DNA of 64,000 nt from Nostoc parmelioides FACHB-3921 (GCF_014696625.1 NZ_JACJQL010000006.1:107335-171334); one strand, 5' to 3'; counted from the stretch's first letter, positions 44,892 to 53,987 are shown. Notes: generated by a model from the letters alone, not told the origin. Numbers and translations: made by a program.

Positions 44892-45944
44892 ATGATCACA
44901 AATAAACGCTTTCAACTCCTGCTACCAATCCTATCACCGCTAATTGCAATTATCTTTGCTCTCATCGTCGGTGCTATCCTCATCCTACTCGCTGGGGCAA
45001 ATCCCATCACCGCCTACACAGCTTTATTCCAAGAATCCCTTTCTACTTACTTCGGCTTTGGTAACACCCTCACCAAAATGATACCCTTACTATTCACCAG
45101 TTTAGGTGTCTTAATAGCATTACAGGCTGGTCAATTTAATATCGGTGGCGAAGGACAAATTTATCTCGGTGCGTTGGGTAGCGCGTTAGTTGGGTTATAT
45201 GTGCAAGGATTACCACCCATCTTACATATTCCCCTAGCCCTTATTGCAGGGTTTGGATTTGGTGCGGTTTGGGGTTGGATACCCGGTTATCTCAAAGCCG
45301 TGCGGGGAGTCAATGAAGTTATCACCACCCTATTACTAAATTACATCGCCGTCAATTTAATCAGCTACTTAGTGCAGAACCCCTTAAAAGCACCAGGCGC
45401 ACCTAGTCCCTATTCGCCATTGATTGCTAAATCTGCACAATTGCCCATCATCCTACCCCAAAGTCTAGCCCATGCAGGTATCTTACTAGCTTTACTCACT
45501 GCCGGACTACTATGGGTGCTATTAGAGCGATCGCCTCTAGGATACCAAATTTCCGCCGTTGGTTTTAACCCCACAGCCGCCCATTATGCCCGAATTCCCG
45601 TCAAAAATACCATTATCCTAGTAATGTCATTAGCCGGTGGTTTAGCAGGCTTGGCTGGTGCATCGGAAGTCATGGGGTTGAAATATCGCTTATTTGAACA
45701 AGTTTCCCCTGGCTACGGATTTGATGCCATTGCGATCGCCTTCCTCAGTCGCGGTAGTATTAACGGTGTAGTCCTAACTTCTTTATTTTTCGCCGCTTTG
45801 CGTAGTGGTGCAAACGTCATGCAACGTAGCGCAGATGTCCCCGTCACCGTAGTTTACGCCATCCAAGGATTCACCGTCCTATTCATCGCCATCAGCCTCG
45901 CCGTAGAAACACGAATCAAAACGCAAAGTAACGCGGAGGTTTAA
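44892..45944 (+). CDS. ABC importer permease 1 (BMP system)
   Basis: About 350 residues from ATG 44892; a TTG at 44868 could add 8. About nine hydrophobic segments form the branched-chain/nucleoside permease fold: LLPILSPLIAIIFALIVGAI, GQFNIGGEGQIYLGALGSAL, VRGVNEVITTLLLNYIAVNL and GYGFDAIAIAFLSRGSINGV. It would form the channel with the second permease. The intergenic zeta relic separates it from the ATPase gene. Function (nucleoside or related uptake) follows from the operon. Confidence 0.85.
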   Translation: MITNKRFQLLLPILSPLIAIIFALIVGAILILLAGANPITAYTALFQESLSTYFGFGNTLTKMIPLLFTSLGVLIALQAGQFNIGGEGQIYLGALGSALVGLYVQGLPPILHIPLALIAGFGFGAVWGWIPGYLKAVRGVNEVITTLLLNYIAVNLISYLVQNPLKAPGAPSPYSPLIAKSAQLPIILPQSLAHAGILLALLTAGLLWVLLERSPLGYQISAVGFNPTAAHYARIPVKNTIILVMSLAGGLAGLAGASEVMGLKYRLFEQVSPGYGFDAIAIAFLSRGSINGVVLTSLFFAALRSGANVMQRSADVPVTVVYAIQGFTVLFIAISLAVETRIKTQSNAEV

Positions 45945-45959
45945 CGCCAAGACTCTCAG

Positions 45960-46042
45960 CGATACTCTGTCTTGAAAAGTTTCCTACGGAGGGAAACCCT
46001 CCTTCTCCTAACGGAGACGCTACGCGAACAGAACTTTTCGCT
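45960..46042 (-). repeat. Dispersed repeat, second copy (between permease genes)
   Basis: The reverse complement reads GCAGCGAAAAGTTC ... GGTTTCCCTCCGTAGGAAAC TTTTCAAGACAGAG, the same blocks as at 29080-29140. The upstream part of the frame open into the permease gene is therefore repeat DNA. Confidence 0.7.
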
Positions 46043-46055
46043 GCGGTTAAAAACC

Positions 46056-46994
46056 ATGAATAACCTCAACTTCTTCTCTGATTACCTAGTCGCTAGCTTA
46101 AACCTATCTGTACCCTTAGCCTTTGCAGCCCTTGGGGGAATGTACTCAGAACGCTCAGGAGTGCTAAATATTGCCCTAGAAGGGATGTTAATAACAGGTG
46201 CTTTTACCAGTGCAGTTGCCACACTTTACACAGGTAATCCTTGGTTTAGTGTCCTCTGTGCCTTAATCACTGGGGGATTAGTCGGTTTACTCCACGCTTT
46301 TTTATGTGTTACTTTATACGTCAATCAACTAGTCTCAGGATTAGCAATCAATCTGGTAGCTGCGGGGTTAACATCATTTCTAGCGCGATTAGTATTTCAT
46401 GGTAGTAGCACCCAAAGATTGCCAGGAATTGAGCCTATCCTTATTCCTGCTCTAGCAAATTTACCCATACTTGGAGCTTTATTATTTCAACAAGATATTT
46501 TCGTATATTTACTTATAACTTTAGTGATTGTCAGTAATTATATTTTATTTCATACTAGCTTTGGGCTAACTTTACGGGCAGTGGGTGAATATCCTAAAGC
46601 GGCTGCAACGGCTGGTGTGTCCGTATCAAAGGTGCGATATGCGGCTGTAGTTATCAGTGGTTGTCTTGCTAGTTTAGGCGGTGCTTATCTCACCTTAGTA
46701 CAGATAAAATTTTTCACCGAAAATATGAGTGCAGGTAAAGGATTTATTGCGATCGCGGCTTTAATCTTTGGTAGGTGGCATCCTTTAGGTAGTACTCTGG
46801 CTTGCTTTTTATTTGGCGCAACAGAAGCCTTACAGTTACGCATTCAAGCCTTGGGTGCAAATATCCCTTATCAGTTTCTTGCCATGTTACCCTATGCGAT
46901 CGCTTTATTTGCATTAGTAGGATTAGCAGGTAAATCTAGACCACCCCAAAGTAATGGTGTTCCTTACTCACCAGAACATCCCCAAAACAATTAA
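46056..46994 (+). CDS. ABC importer permease 2 (BMP system)
   Basis: About 312 residues from ATG 46056; the frame is open to 45972, but those 28 codons lie in a dispersed repeat. Hydrophobic segments include LAFAALGGMYSERSGVLNIA, EGMLITGAFTSAV, LVSGLAINLVAAGLTSFLAR and LTLRAVGEYPKAAATAGVSV with the EAA-like loop. This is the partner permease of the nucleoside-type ABC importer. Its end overlaps the 3' end of the convergent gene at 46991 by 4 bases. Confidence 0.87.
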   Translation: MNNLNFFSDYLVASLNLSVPLAFAALGGMYSERSGVLNIALEGMLITGAFTSAVATLYTGNPWFSVLCALITGGLVGLLHAFLCVTLYVNQLVSGLAINLVAAGLTSFLARLVFHGSSTQRLPGIEPILIPALANLPILGALLFQQDIFVYLLITLVIVSNYILFHTSFGLTLRAVGEYPKAAATAGVSVSKVRYAAVVISGCLASLGGAYLTLVQIKFFTENMSAGKGFIAIAALIFGRWHPLGSTLACFLFGATEALQLRIQALGANIPYQFLAMLPYAIALFALVGLAGKSRPPQSNGVPYSPEHPQNN

Positions 46995-47449
46995 AATCTA
47001 GCCTTTATCCCGACCAAATCAATATCCGCCAACCATATCAGTCTACTTTGAGCCGTTGTAGTTTCTTCTAAAATAGGCGATCGCCATTCTACAGCATAAA
47101 GCCAATTTTGTTTTAGACTAAAAACCCCTTGAATAATACGCCGATTTGGCAACTCACTAAAATCAACCTCAACCACATCGCCTAATTGAAAAGCTTGATG
47201 AGAAACAGTTTGACTTTTGAATACACTTGTTGGTGAAAATTCCCCACTGCGTAGATAAAGAGTTTCATTATGGGAAACTATTGCATAAACCCACTCTTCC
47301 TCTTCCCAATGAACCCCGCAGCAATGGCCTGACAAATCAGAGCTTAACAACACCTCTTCTCTGATTTGAACAGCTAATGGAGGTGTGACTGCACCCCAAG
47401 GAGGAGAAATATGCCAACAAGACTCTAAAGTCGTAATCTGATTCATCAT
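46991..47449 (-). CDS. Hypothetical protein, 152 residues
   Basis: From ATG 47449 (a second ATG follows directly) the protein reads MMNQITTLESCWHISPPWGA, then an all-beta protein with Trp/Glu-rich strands (CGVHWEEEEWVYAIVSHNET; LGDVVEVDFSELPNRRIIQG; WLYAVEWRSPILEE). The pattern is of a small beta barrel with repeats of WxYAV-type strands. The open frame extends upstream to 47557, but that part looks non-coding. It is antisense-overlapping the permease end. Function unknown. Confidence 0.65.
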   Translation of the reverse strand: MMNQITTLESCWHISPPWGAVTPPLAVQIREEVLLSSDLSGHCCGVHWEEEEWVYAIVSHNETLYLRSGEFSPTSVFKSQTVSHQAFQLGDVVEVDFSELPNRRIIQGVFSLKQNWLYAVEWRSPILEETTTAQSRLIWLADIDLVGIKARF

Positions 47450-47590
47450 GATGCTTTGCGGTTCTATTTTTATACATAGACTTGCTTGCACAAGTAATAT
47501 CCGGAACATAATTCCCATATGTTTAAAACAAGACAACATCCGAATCAATAACTTCATCAGATCAACAACACAGAATCGAATTATGGAGAG

Positions 47591-48220
47591 ATGAAAATTA
47601 TGGGTTTCTATTCACAAGTCATTTTTCCCCGTCTTCTAGACTGGAGTTTGTCAGATTCTACCCTAGCTACATATCGTCAAGAAATACTAACAGACGTAAC
47701 AGGAGAAGTACTAGAAATCGGTTTTGGCACTGGATTAAATTTGGCTTACTATCCTTCGTATATTCACGAAATCACCACAGTTGACGTGAATCCAGGGATG
47801 AACACCATAGCACAAAGGCGTATTGATGACTCTGGGATTAAAGTTCAACAACTCCTGCTATCAGGTGAAAATCTTCTTATGGCAGATAATACCTTTGATA
47901 GTGTAGTCAGTACTTGGACGTTATGCAGTATTGCCAATGTGGAACAAGCCCTAAAAGAAGTTTATCGGGTATTAAAACCAGGTGGTAAGTTCTTTTTTCT
48001 AGAACATGGACTGAGTAATCAGCCTAATGTACAAGTCTGGCAGAATCGCCTAACCCCAATTCAAAAAGTCTTAGCCGACGGATGTCACTTGAATCGAAAT
48101 ATTCAAAAATTAGTAGAACAAAGCTTTGACCATGTAGAGCTAAAACGCTTTACACCTGAGAATTTTCCTGATTTGATGGCACATTTGTACCAAGGATGTG
48201 CAACCAAAAAAGCAATATAA
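47591..48220 (+). CDS. Class I SAM-dependent methyltransferase
   Basis: A 209-residue Methyltransf_11-type enzyme. The SAM motif VLEIGFGTGLNLAYYPS (motif I), ITTVDVNPGMN (acidic motif), SVVSTWTLCSIANVEQALKE and VLKPGGKFFFLEHGL are clear. The family includes UbiE/COQ5-like and phospholipid-like methyltransferases; the substrate cannot be read. It diverges from the gene at 46991 and converges with the AhpD-like gene, separated by a large hairpin. Confidence 0.87.
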   Translation: MKIMGFYSQVIFPRLLDWSLSDSTLATYRQEILTDVTGEVLEIGFGTGLNLAYYPSYIHEITTVDVNPGMNTIAQRRIDDSGIKVQQLLLSGENLLMADNTFDSVVSTWTLCSIANVEQALKEVYRVLKPGGKFFFLEHGLSNQPNVQVWQNRLTPIQKVLADGCHLNRNIQKLVEQSFDHVELKRFTPENFPDLMAHLYQGCATKKAI

Positions 48221-48226
48221 ATTCAT

Positions 48227-48265
48227 GATCAAGGAAATCAATTTTGTGCATTGATTTCCTTGATC
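48227..48265. terminator. Long perfect hairpin between convergent genes
   Basis: GATCAAGGAAATCAA (48227-48241) and its exact complement (48251-48265) form a 15-base-pair stem with a 9-base loop, 7 bases after the methyltransferase stop and 5 bases before the AhpD-like stop. There is no T tract, so a bidirectional barrier is likely. Confidence 0.65.
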
Positions 48266-48269
48266 TACT

Positions 48270-48662
48270 TCAAGTCTTAAATATCTCATCTACAGGAATT
48301 TGATAGCCATTAGCAAGGCGATTAGTTGTGTTAGCCGTAGCGATAATAGCCAAGAGTTCACCAAACATAGCCTCATTCATTCCCTTCCCACGGGCTGCTG
48401 CTGAATGGGAAGAAATACAATAATCACAGCCATTAGTGACACTCACAGCAATGTAAATCAGTTCACGTACCAAAGGATCAAGTTCACCAGGACTAGCCAT
48501 CACCTCTTTGATGGTTTCCCAGGTTCTTTTTAAGGTGGGAGGATGGTTAGCTATCGCTTTCCAGAAATTGTTGATGTACTCCGTCTGACGAGTAGCGCGG
48601 ATATCGTCGTATACCGCCTTTACTTCATCACTTGCGTCTTCGTATTCAATCAGCTGAGTCAT
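48270..48662 (-). CDS. AhpD/carboxymuconolactone decarboxylase-like protein
   Basis: A 130-residue protein of the carboxymuconolactone decarboxylase/AhpD family. The conserved motif VTNGCDYCISSHSAAARGKG has the CxxC plus His (E...C-x2-C-x3-H) redox site of AhpD-like alkylhydroperoxidases. The upstream Glu is in DPLVRELIYIAVS. It is likely a small peroxidase or redox protein in the cytoplasm. Single gene; ATG start at 48662. Confidence 0.87.
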   Translation of the reverse strand: MTQLIEYEDASDEVKAVYDDIRATRQTEYINNFWKAIANHPPTLKRTWETIKEVMASPGELDPLVRELIYIAVSVTNGCDYCISSHSAAARGKGMNEAMFGELLAIIATANTTNRLANGYQIPVDEIFKT

Positions 48663-48770
48663 ATTGTTCTGACAGACAAATCACAATTAGGCATTTTGGC
48701 ACACTCAATTTTAAAAGTATAGATATCCTGTAAGAGTGGGATATATTCATGTGAAAAGTAATAAAAGGCA

Positions 48771-48801
48771 AAATCTCTCAGTTTATCGCTGAGAGATTTT
48801 T
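48771..48801 (+). terminator. Orphan hairpin with T tract
   Basis: AAATCTCTCA (48771-48780) pairs with TGAGAGATTT (48790-48799), followed by TTATT. No plus-strand gene ends nearby, so it may terminate a small RNA started in the gap 48665-48760 or transcription from the minus strand. Confidence 0.5.
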
Positions 48802-48919
48802 ATTCAAAATACCTCGGTTCAAATCTGATGATGCACCCAGTTCATCACAGCTATTTAGTCCAGTCATCCTAAATCATGGTGATCATTAAAGTTTTTTTAG
48901 GACTGGATTAAAAACTATT

Positions 48920-49042
48920 AGGACTTACGCAACTGGCATATTTTTTATGTAGGGTGTGTGACGCTACGAAAGTATTTGAACGTAGTAATGAGACTTATAG
49001 CGTCACGCACTAACCATCGATTGTGACACTTGCGTAAGTCCT
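48920..49042. mobile_element. MITE with AGGACTTACGCAA termini
   Basis: Perfect 13-base terminal inverted repeats AGGACTTACGCAA (48920-48932) and TTGCGTAAGTCCT (49030-49042). A nested inverted repeat GTGTGTGACGCTA / TAGCGTCACGCAC gives a second hairpin. The same terminus begins the probable IS at 63895. Confidence 0.85.
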
Positions 49043-49075
49043 GACTATATCTTGCAAGTTTCTCCATTAATCTAT

Positions 49076-50302
49076 TCAATATTTTGCCTGAGCGCACCTT
49101 TGTTTATAGCGGACTAAACAAAATATCAAAGTCAACAACAGAATAGCTTTCATAGTCGATGGTTCCATTACCCTCGTCACTTCTGTTGGGGGTTGAGTAA
49201 TGGGGGTTTCACAAACTCCTCCATTTGGGTTTCCATCAGGATTCACAAAATCACATACATTACTGGGAGGATTAGTTGGTGGAGTCGGGAAACCTGATGT
49301 TCCCGGAGGTGAGGAACTGGATGAATTACGGTCTCCACCCAACAATGCTAGTAAAACCACAAGTGGCAGCAGTGCCATGAATGGCATGACAGGAAGACTT
49401 TCGGGCGAACTTATCAACAGTTCATCACCCCCAAGTTCTTCTCCCTGCACAAATTCAGATTCTCCTGGTGTTGCTAGCGTCTCCTTTAAGCCACCAGGAA
49501 TTGTTGCTCCCTCCTCAGAAAAAGCTACTAAAGTTTGGGGTTCCCGCCCATACGGTTGACCTGTTAATACGGAAGTATATGGATGAGAGAGTATTCTCAA
49601 ACTTATCTCTTGGGTTTCTTTATTGTTTCCTGAACGTAAAGCATTTAATCCTCTTGCAATATTATTGACATAGAATTCCGTCATTCTTGGCTCTAAGCCA
49701 AGCTGACGAATTTCTTGCTCTAGGTTAGGTATTTTTGATGCTTCCTGTAAAAGAGTGTTGACATAACTAATCTTCAAGTTTATGAATCCGCTACGAGGAT
49801 CTGATCCTCGAAGAGGTGCTAATAGAAAGTTTTTAGTGACATCTCTTAAACCTGCGACAGGATTAGAACTCAGCCTAGAACCAGAACTATATTGAACAGA
49901 ATCTAAAATCTCTCTATCAAATCTTCTCCAGACAGAGGCGTATGGGTTGGGATTATAACCGTAAAAACTAGAAAACTTGCGATAGTTATCTTCCCCACCA
50001 GCTGCTCGCATTAACATCTGTTGATAGGTAGGGCCGCCATTAGACTGAATGACTTGCTCAAGAATCGTTCCAGTTTTGTTACAGCCTAAAGCAAATCCTA
50101 CGACGCATTCGGGAATGACTCTGATCTGACGCAGACCTTTACCATCATTCTGGAGCTGATACTGGAGTAACTGACGCTCTTGTCCAGGTGGAATCTTTGC
50201 ACCGACATTTAAACTTCCTTTGCCTGCATTTGCGTTCTCGCATACAGTTAATACTGCTGCCAAAGATGACAGCAATATGACAATATTTTTAACGAATTTC
50301 AT
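49076..50302 (-). CDS. Secreted protein with PEP-CTERM-like tail
   Basis: A 408-residue protein with signal peptide (IVILLSSLAAVLTVCENANA). A central helical region (GLRQIRVIPECVVGFALGCN onward) is followed by a hydrophobic stretch LPVMPFMALLPLVVLLALLG and a Ser/Pro-rich linker SSSSPPGTSGFPTPPTNPPS. The C-terminus RVMEPSTMKAILLLTLIFCL plus RYKQR resembles a PEP-CTERM sorting signal in which VPEP is VMEP. So it may be exported and processed by an exosortase-like system. No catalytic domain is recognised. The gene downstream (in sense) is the MITE at 48920. Confidence 0.7.
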   Translation of the reverse strand: MKFVKNIVILLSSLAAVLTVCENANAGKGSLNVGAKIPPGQERQLLQYQLQNDGKGLRQIRVIPECVVGFALGCNKTGTILEQVIQSNGGPTYQQMLMRAAGGEDNYRKFSSFYGYNPNPYASVWRRFDREILDSVQYSSGSRLSSNPVAGLRDVTKNFLLAPLRGSDPRSGFINLKISYVNTLLQEASKIPNLEQEIRQLGLEPRMTEFYVNNIARGLNALRSGNNKETQEISLRILSHPYTSVLTGQPYGREPQTLVAFSEEGATIPGGLKETLATPGESEFVQGEELGGDELLISSPESLPVMPFMALLPLVVLLALLGGDRNSSSSSPPGTSGFPTPPTNPPSNVCDFVNPDGNPNGGVCETPITQPPTEVTRVMEPSTMKAILLLTLIFCLVRYKQRCAQAKY

Positions 50303-50364
50303 ATATGCTTGGTAAACGACACAAAACTAACTAAGTACAGCAACCACCTTTGAGAGGTGAGTAT

Positions 50365-51051
50365 TTATTGATTGGGCTTTACAGTTCCTTGTGGAGATAC
50401 TGGCAATATATTTTTGAGGGAGCCAGAACTCACACTCTTAGGCACTTGAATATTCAGGGTAATAGCAGTGCCTTGCAGTTCTCCAGTAGTGAGTTTGTGA
50501 TAGATAACTAACGCACGATTGGGCTGGTCGAAGACAAAACCACGACGAGAAGGTTGTATTTTTCCTTCCTCTACTAACTCAATAAAGGCTTCTAGATATC
50601 TACGTATACTTTGACGATTTTCTGGCTCGATATTTGTGTGGTTTGCAATCAGAGTCATAAAGAAATCTAGACTCCGGCTATCTTGTCCAGTGGTGAGAGT
50701 ACCACCATCCAAAAAAGAACTACCAATTAGCTTGCCGTTAACTTCTTGAACTTTAAATAAGGTATAGTAACGCCCCTCTTTTTTGGAGTCGTTCACATAG
50801 CATACCCAAGACCCGTCTTCACTTTGTGTAAAGCCTTGAGCAGCAAGATAGGAAAGCGCAGAATCATTACCTCTCTTTTGTCCAGGTAATGGAGGTAGCA
50901 AATTTTCGACTGGATCTGAGGTACAAATTTTCTGTGCAGCTTCTGGCTGAGGGGATGCTTGAGTTTCTTGTGCAACTACAACGTTAGGAACCGACACGAA
51001 AGCTAATGCTGAAAAGGTAAGTATTTGAGACAAAAAAATAATGGGTTTCAT
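50365..51051 (-). CDS. Hypothetical secreted protein
   Basis: About 228 residues from ATG 51051, preceded by AAGGAAAT. The signal peptide is KPIIFLSQILTFSALAFVSV with a cut near VVAQ. The mature part has ENLLPPLPGQKRGNDSALSY, EDGSWVCYVNDSKKEGRYYT and ALVIYHKLTTGELQGTAITL. No known family. It lies 63 bases upstream of the PEP-CTERM-like gene on the same strand, so they may be cotranscribed; the pair could form a secreted complex. Confidence 0.65.
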   Translation of the reverse strand: MKPIIFLSQILTFSALAFVSVPNVVVAQETQASPQPEAAQKICTSDPVENLLPPLPGQKRGNDSALSYLAAQGFTQSEDGSWVCYVNDSKKEGRYYTLFKVQEVNGKLIGSSFLDGGTLTTGQDSRSLDFFMTLIANHTNIEPENRQSIRRYLEAFIELVEEGKIQPSRRGFVFDQPNRALVIYHKLTTGELQGTAITLNIQVPKSVSSGSLKNILPVSPQGTVKPNQ

Positions 51052-52374
51052 GATTTTTATTTCCTTATTTGAAATATTTATGGACTGATTTGTAAACAAC
51101 ATGGAAATTTTATAGGTCTGCTACAAAGGAAGTGAAATTTATTTGATTTACTCGCTATCAACCATTAGATAGATTTACTGTATGTAAATTATTTATGTAT
51201 TATTCCGGATATCGCTACTTTATATAGATAAATCTAGAAGGTAATAGAGAGGAATCTTGATTATTGAGATTAAATATGTCTCCTTTTATAGGCAGCCTTT
51301 AACTCCAAAGTCATAGAGGAATGACTTTGTTAATTTTTTGAAAAACTAGCTTATACTTAAGTTTTTGCCACTAATTAGAGAATTTGCTACATTTATCTAG
51401 ATTTTGAATCCCTCCCTAATATTTCCTAGAATCATTTACTGTATTGAGCTTTTTCGTGGGCGCTAATAGAGTTTTTTCGTCATGATACAGAGTATAAATT
51501 ACATAAATGTAATTTATGCTACTTTAGCGCCTGATTTAGCTTGTTGCAGTTATAACAAGCTTTTAAGCTTTACAATGAGTATGTAACATTTTTTAAAATG
51601 TTACTTGGGTATCAAAGAAATTAATTCAGAATCATACCCTAATTTATGGAATCTTAACTCTTTGTTCCGCTAATTACTGATATTTCTGACAAACACTAGG
51701 AGCATTTGCAGTTAATCTTGAACATTTTTTTGTCTTTGTAGATAATACCTCTATATCACTTAGTTTTAACATCTTCAGGCAATATCAAAACATTGATTTT
51801 GTATGTGTGCAGTAATTCTACCATCAGAAAGTGAGAACCTAAGAGTAGCATATACAACTTTAAAAATTGCACACTAAATAACTTTATTCCTTTAAATAAC
51901 GCAGATACAAGTGAAAAGTAACGTTGCTATGTTTATAGTGATAAGTATATACTTATATAAATATGTAGAATTGTGAAAAAACGTTAAAGTAATAAGTATT
52001 CAGGATAAAGAACTAGCCGGGGTCGCTGGTAGGTAACACTAATTAAAAATACCCTACGGGTAGGATTACGCCTGCGTAGCATTCGTATATCATTCCGCAC
52101 CAAAAGCTACACCAACAAAATCGGGAATCGGTATAAGTGCAGCTACAAGGGATAAAAAAAGAATGCCACAGATATACAGTCCTAAATGCTTTTCCTGTAT
52201 TGATTCTTAATTTTGGTACTCCTGCGGAAAACTCGTACCCCTATGGTGAAGCAAGCTACGCGGTAGCGTTGCGTAGCAAAGGGTATTTTGTTGGCGCACC
52301 CTTGCTGTAGGCTATGAGTGAATTTTGGATTGGTATAACCATCATTTTTCCAGTGGATACAAATGTATCCACAA
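51052..52374. other. 1.3-kb gene-free region upstream of ssrA terminator
   Basis: AT-rich sequence with no convincing ORF. The right end (about 52020-52340) contains scattered pieces of repeat DNA (TACCCTACGGGTAGGATTACGCC, GGTATAAGTGCAGC, a GGATTGGTATAACC end like the elements near 20631). The AT-rich left part near 51480-51600 includes short inverted repeats. Confidence 0.45.
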
Positions 52375-52408
52375 ATCAAAAAGTCCACCTCGTAGGAAGT
52401 GGACTTGT
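52375..52408 (-). terminator. Intrinsic terminator of ssrA
   Basis: On the minus strand AAGTCCAC, a 10-base loop, GTGGACTT then TTTGA, about 20 bases beyond the tmRNA 3' end. Confidence 0.75.
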
Positions 52409-52427
52409 TAACTATATTTACTGTTAG

Positions 52428-52814
52428 TGGATCCGAGCAGAGTCGAACTGCTGTCCAAATTGGGTATTGACCCCCCGCTCATTCACAGGTTTAGCCTTTC
52501 TGACCCTCAAGGCGGGAATCGTTCATTATCCCGAACGTAGGATACTCTGATTGAATCTTAACTAACAAGCTAACCAGAGAACACTTGTTAGAGCATCCGT
52601 TGGGGGTTGGTCTTCAGTCCTTAACGGAGTCAAACCGAAGACGCTCGAACCTGAAAGAGGCTATTTAGGCAGCTACTAGAGCGTCCTTACGAGCAAATTT
52701 TACGATGTTATTCGCATTTACTTTTGTTTTGAGCCTTGATTTGCGAGAGGAGACTCACTCTCGACCTGAATCACAGAGTAGCGTTCGCCAACCTGTCGAA
52801 ACCGTTACGGACCC
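52428..52814 (-). ncRNA. ssrA: Transfer-messenger RNA (tmRNA)
   Basis: The 5' end GGGTCCG and the 3' CGGATCC plus discriminator A close a tRNA-like acceptor stem, with GTTCGACTC as the T-arm. The tag reading frame (52715 down to 52665) encodes ANNIVKFARKDALVAA and a TAA stop, the tag typical of Nostoc-type cyanobacteria. It is a one-piece tmRNA that rescues stalled ribosomes with SmpB. CCA is not encoded. Confidence 0.97.
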
Positions 52815-52871
52815 ATGATCGCTATGTTCCCATTATAGTACGGGATTTTTAATTCGGAGTAAACCTTCACG

Positions 52872-52974
52872 GATATAGATGTTGACTGTTGACAGTTGAC
52901 GGTTGACAGACTTGAAAGTCTTGTGTTGTCAGGGTTTTATCTTGGCTTGATGTCCTAATCTATCTGGCTACGGC
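52872..52974 (-). repeat. Dispersed repeat, copy 2 (upstream of ssrA)
   Basis: The reverse complement matches 11733-11830 over its whole length, with about 15% differences by eye. It ends in GTCAACTGTCAACAGTCAAC tandem repeats 60 bases upstream of the tmRNA 5' end, in the promoter area. Confidence 0.7.
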
Positions 52975-53042
52975 AATAACTTCAGAAGCCGAAGTATACA
53001 TACTACTTTTCACTTTAGCTTGACTTGCTGAAGACCCAAACA

Positions 53043-53345
53043 TTATTCATCATCCAGAGCTACAAATATAGAATCTAAATCCCGATAACCGCTTACTACC
53101 CGCACAATCACAACACTATCTTCAAAAACTTGATAAAAAATAATGTAGCCATTTAGTGGTATTCCTCTCAGCCTGGGGTCAAACTTGGCGTAACTTCGCC
53201 CTATATTGGGAAATTGAGCTATATTTTGGCATTTTTTATTAAATTCTCGAATAAATTTTTCTCCAGCGTTGACATTGCGAACTAAAAAATAATCCAAAAT
53301 TTCATCTAAATCTTGGCTGGCTTCCTTGGCAATAAAGTATTCCAT
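53043..53345 (-). CDS. ParE/RelE-type toxin
   Basis: A 100-residue protein of the ParE/RelE superfamily: YFIAKEASQDLDEILDYFLV, NAGEKFIREFNKKCQNIAQF then PNIGRSYAKFDPRLRGIPLN and VVIVRVVSGYRDLDSIF. ParE members inhibit gyrase, RelE members cleave mRNA; the sequence favours ParE. Its start overlaps the stop of the upstream antitoxin gene by one base (operon order antitoxin-toxin). Likely held neutral by that partner. Confidence 0.88.
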   Translation of the reverse strand: MEYFIAKEASQDLDEILDYFLVRNVNAGEKFIREFNKKCQNIAQFPNIGRSYAKFDPRLRGIPLNGYIIFYQVFEDSVVIVRVVSGYRDLDSIFVALDDE

Positions 53346-53611
53346 TATCCTTGAGTTTCACGGGCTAGGCGTAATTTCTCCTCTAGTCGCCCCATGACTA
53401 TCCCAGCATCCTCAATTTCTCCACGTTCAACAGCAGCCAGCCCAGCAGCTAGTTTTTTCTCAGTTTCTTTTTCCCATTCTTGATAACCTTTCTCCCATTC
53501 CTCCAGCAGTTTTAATGCTTTGATAATCACATCTTCAGCATTTTCATATCTACCTGTAGCAATTCGGGTTTGTATAAATTGCTCGTATTCAGCTTTCAGT
53601 TGGATATTCAT
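53345..53611 (-). CDS. ParD-type antitoxin
   Basis: An 88-residue protein. The N-terminal 45 residues (MNIQLKAEYEQFIQTRIATG, ENAEDVIIKALKLLEEWEK) fit the ribbon-helix-helix DNA-binding domain of ParD antitoxins, and the acidic C-terminus (ERGEIEDAGIVMGRLEEKL) would wrap the toxin. It is the first gene of the TA pair and probably represses its own promoter. Confidence 0.87.
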   Translation of the reverse strand: MNIQLKAEYEQFIQTRIATGRYENAEDVIIKALKLLEEWEKGYQEWEKETEKKLAAGLAAVERGEIEDAGIVMGRLEEKLRLARETQG

Positions 53612-53749
53612 ACTATTTATCTATAGTTGCCTAAAAGCGTTAGCTGTGGCTTTGGGAAATATGATAACGTAACGCTCCTCACGGTAAGAGCGATCGCTCT
53701 TACCAACTACCACTCTACATAAATAAGTAAGAACTAAGCGGGGAGTTTT

Positions 53750-53881
53750 TCACTTTTTTGAAAGTAGTTTATCTATCAAGATTTCAGATAGGCAACGCTG
53801 AGTAGCTTTATTGCGAAGTCGATGCTTTTCATAATAATGATGAATCTTGCCATGATAAGTTGCGGTATAGGTAACAGTCAT
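53750..53881 (-). CDS. Possible small basic protein, 43 residues
   Basis: An ATG at 53881 opens 43 codons, MTVTYTATYHGKIHHYYEKH then RLRNKATQRCLSEILIDKLL. The His/Tyr-rich start and basic helix are reasonable for a real short protein or the remnant of one. No ribosome-binding site is clear. It may be a fragment of a longer lost gene; low confidence. Confidence 0.3.
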   Translation of the reverse strand: MTVTYTATYHGKIHHYYEKHRLRNKATQRCLSEILIDKLLSKK

Positions 53882-53987
53882 AGAACCACAGTATGTTAAT
53901 CAACTGCCTACAATCCCTAATCATCTCCATTGGATTGTACAGGGATATTTTGGTAATAAGTAGAACAGGGTAAATAATTAAAGGTTT

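Noticed and set aside
45972..46055. N-terminal extension of the second permease
   Set aside because: It is also repeat DNA and adds a charged segment not expected in the permease family.
52182..52388. 68-codon frame near the ssrA terminator
   Set aside because: Overlaps repeat sequence and the terminator hairpin; no conserved pattern.
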